In this document: piece by piece, positions 63,501 through 64,000 of the stretch
Position numbering within the stretch: position 1 is the stretch's first letter
Layout: each line of letters opens with the position of its first letter
Source: Peteryoungia ipomoeae
Lineage (GTDB): Bacteria; Pseudomonadota; Alphaproteobacteria; Rhizobiales; Rhizobiaceae
Reading direction: 5' to 3'
Assembly: GCF_004912165.1 (NCBI RefSeq)
Contig: NZ_STGV01000009.1
Coordinates: forward strand, 1 to 64,000
Length of the DNA stretch: 64,000 nucleotides
Translations under genes and position numbers: made by a program
The notes under the pieces: generated by a model
What the model was told of the DNA's origin: nothing
Seen by the model: the letters and a program-made list of their open reading frames with translations, nothing else
Databases searched by the model: none

Positions 63501-64000
63501 CGATGATATCGGATGGACGCAGGTCAGCCGGCTGAACCTCTTGCAGAGATCTGACATTCCGGTTGAAGGCAGGATCGAGTTTGGCGGCGGCCTCCGCGAC
63601 TGCGAGCTTCGTGCGGACCTGGCCTGACAGATAAGCATCGGCCGTTTGCCAGCGACCATCGGCCGGATCCTGGAAGATCGTGTCGCCCAGCTGATCAACG
63701 ACAGCATCACTTTCGCAATGGAGAAGCTCTGCGATCTGATCGAGATCGACGCGGCCAGCCTCACTGAGAACAACGGCGAGCGCATCAGCAGCGCTGGAGA
63801 CAACCGGCGGGGCAGGGGGAGCGATGACCCGTTCGGAAAAGATCGGGCCGGGTTTTGCCATATCGGTGTCGAGATCATAATCCTCGATCGAGGCCACCAG
63901 CCAGCAATCCGGATCGTCCCGGAAAGGCTGAAGGTTGGGCTGGCGATGTGTTTCGCGAACTTCGTTTGTCTCTGCATCCTCCTGGATCGAAACACTGGTA
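60553..64000 (-). CDS. Giant helicase protein (DarB-like?), N-terminus outside window
   Basis: C-terminal 1149 codons; the frame stays open to the window edge. SF2 helicase motifs: Walker A HAVGAGKTMTMAAAI (around residue 348), DEAH-like QIVVDEAQEFRKL, ASGTPITNT, and motif VI IEQREGRIVRQGNQHDV. A long coiled-coil C-terminus (IARLERLRAAHEDDLYAARR). Proteins of this build on phages and plasmids often have an N-terminal DNA methylase and act in antirestriction, like phage P1 DarB; that part would lie beyond 64000. Inference on function. Confidence 0.88.
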   Translation of the reverse strand, partial: TSVSIQEDAETNEVRETHRQPNLQPFRDDPDCWLVASIEDYDLDTDMAKPGPIFSERVIAPPAPPVVSSAADALAVVLSEAGRVDLDQIAELLHCESDAVVDQLGDTIFQDPADGRWQTADAYLSGQVRTKLAVAEAAAKLDPAFNRNVRSLQEVQPADLRPSDIIARLGAPWIPASDVVGFVKEMMDADIRIHHMPELGSWTVEARQLGYSAAGTSEWGTSRRHSGELLSDALNSRVPQIFDVVKDVSGERRVLNVVDTEAAREKLQKIRSEFERWVWTDPHRTDRLARDYNDRFNNIAPRKFDGSHLQLPGASGAFVLYGHQKRGIWRIIADGSTYLAHAVGAGKTMTMAAAIMEQRRLGLIAKAMLVVPGHCLAQAAREFLGLYPNARILVADETNFSKDKRARFLSRAATATWDAIIITHSAFKFIGVPSAFELQIIQDEVQLYEDLLVKVDSEDRVSRKRLERLKEGLAERLQALTTRKDDLLTISEIGVDQIVVDEAQEFRKLSFATNMSTLKGIDPNGSQRAWDLYVKSRFIETKNPGRALVLASGTPITNTLGEMFSIQRLLGHADLCERGLHEFDAWASCFGDTVTELEIQPSGKYKPVSRFASFVNVPELIAMFRRFADVVMPSDLREHVRVPDVSTGHRQIVTASPTPMFKTYQKLLETRIKAIEEREGPAKSGDDILLSVITDGRHAAIDLRLVMPAADDEPENKLNLLIRNAFRIWQETSENTYVRPDGKPYDLPGAAQMIFSDLGTINVEKSRGFSAYRWIRDELIRRGVPPSQIAYMQDFKKTEAKQWLFGDIRAGRVRFLIGSSETMGTGVNAQLRLKALHHLDVPWLPSQIEQREGRIVRQGNQHDVVDIFAYATQGSLDASMWQNNERKARFIAAALSGDTSIRRLEDIGEGQANQFAMAKAIASGDERLMKKAGLEADIARLERLRAAHEDDLYAARRQIRDAERDIRHSMRRIEEIGQDIGRLIPTNGDAFAMEALGKRFTERKEAGRAIMKEILSLVQLQQEGEVHLATIGSFDLVFDGERIGKDGFHYQTVLKRTGTDHEIDLAVTVTPLGAISRLEHALGGFDEERRRYHQKLDCAKQRLKSYRSRDGGVFAFADELAEKRRQLRENETLLAADIEADAGQASVA

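Noticed and set aside
1..64000. CRISPR arrays, tRNA and rRNA genes
   Set aside because: No regularly spaced repeats of CRISPR type and no tRNA- or rRNA-like segments were noticed on reading; a covariance search was not possible.

Overview
This window reads as part of a large conjugative repABC plasmid from an alpha-proteobacterium of the Rhizobiaceae (Agrobacterium/Rhizobium/Ensifer group). The evidence is a complete repABC replication-partition operon, a Ti-plasmid-type trb mating-pair operon, divergent traAFBH and traCDG operons around an oriT of Ti/RSF1010 type, and traR/traM quorum-sensing regulators. Family names come from sequence recognition by eye; no database search was run.

Layout: (1) 0-2.1 kb: a chained toxin-antitoxin/integrase locus (antitoxin, PIN toxin, second antitoxin, tyrosine recombinase), overlapping end to start except for a short gap before the second antitoxin. 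(2) 2.5-5.1 kb: an IS3-family element whose orfA is split by an IS110/IS1111-type element; the original orfA reading frame can be rebuilt exactly. (3) 5.1-11.5 kb: a MacAB-TolC-like tripartite exporter operon (ATPase, permease, outer-membrane factor, adaptor) preceded by a small secreted protein and a divergent Ser-rich protein of unknown function. (4) 11.7-12.3 kb: a serine recombinase. (5) 12.4-19.5 kb: a LysR regulator divergent from a Ugp-like ABC importer followed by a metallophosphoesterase and a HAD phosphatase, probably for uptake and stripping of an organophosphate such as a glycerophosphodiester. (6) 20.3-22.6 kb: small unknown genes and a broken thermonuclease-like gene, then a parS-like palindrome. 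(7) 23.3-26.9 kb: repC, a counter-transcribed RNA region, repB and repA, all leftward.

(8) 27.4-37.1 kb: trbBCDEJKLFGHI, rightward, headed by a tra-box palindrome. The traI synthase gene that heads this operon in Ti plasmids is absent, although TraR keeps all its ligand residues. (9) 37.1-40.1 kb: an IS remnant, a DUF4143-type ATPase, traM and traR. (10) 40.6-48.9 kb: traH-traB-traF-traA leftward, oriT plus a second tra box, then traC-traD-traG rightward. (11) 49.1-52.5 kb: a WGR-domain gene, an orphan antitoxin, and a small cargo (aminoglycoside nucleotidyltransferase-like protein and alpha/beta hydrolase) bracketed by 126-bp direct repeats. (12) 52.3-64 kb: a mostly leftward block of plasmid-conserved genes (DUF736, ArdC-like antirestriction, unknowns, ParB-like, and a giant helicase running off the window edge), separated by GC-rich hairpin-bearing spacers.

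How it fits together: RepABC maintain the plasmid; TraR bound to an acyl-homoserine lactone, held in check by TraM, should activate the trb and tra operons through two matching tra boxes; TraA with TraC/TraD nicks oriT, TraG couples the DNA to the Trb channel. From the polarity of the nick motif, the 49-64 kb side would enter the recipient first, and most of its genes would use the transferred strand as template, as expected of an anti-restriction/establishment leading region.
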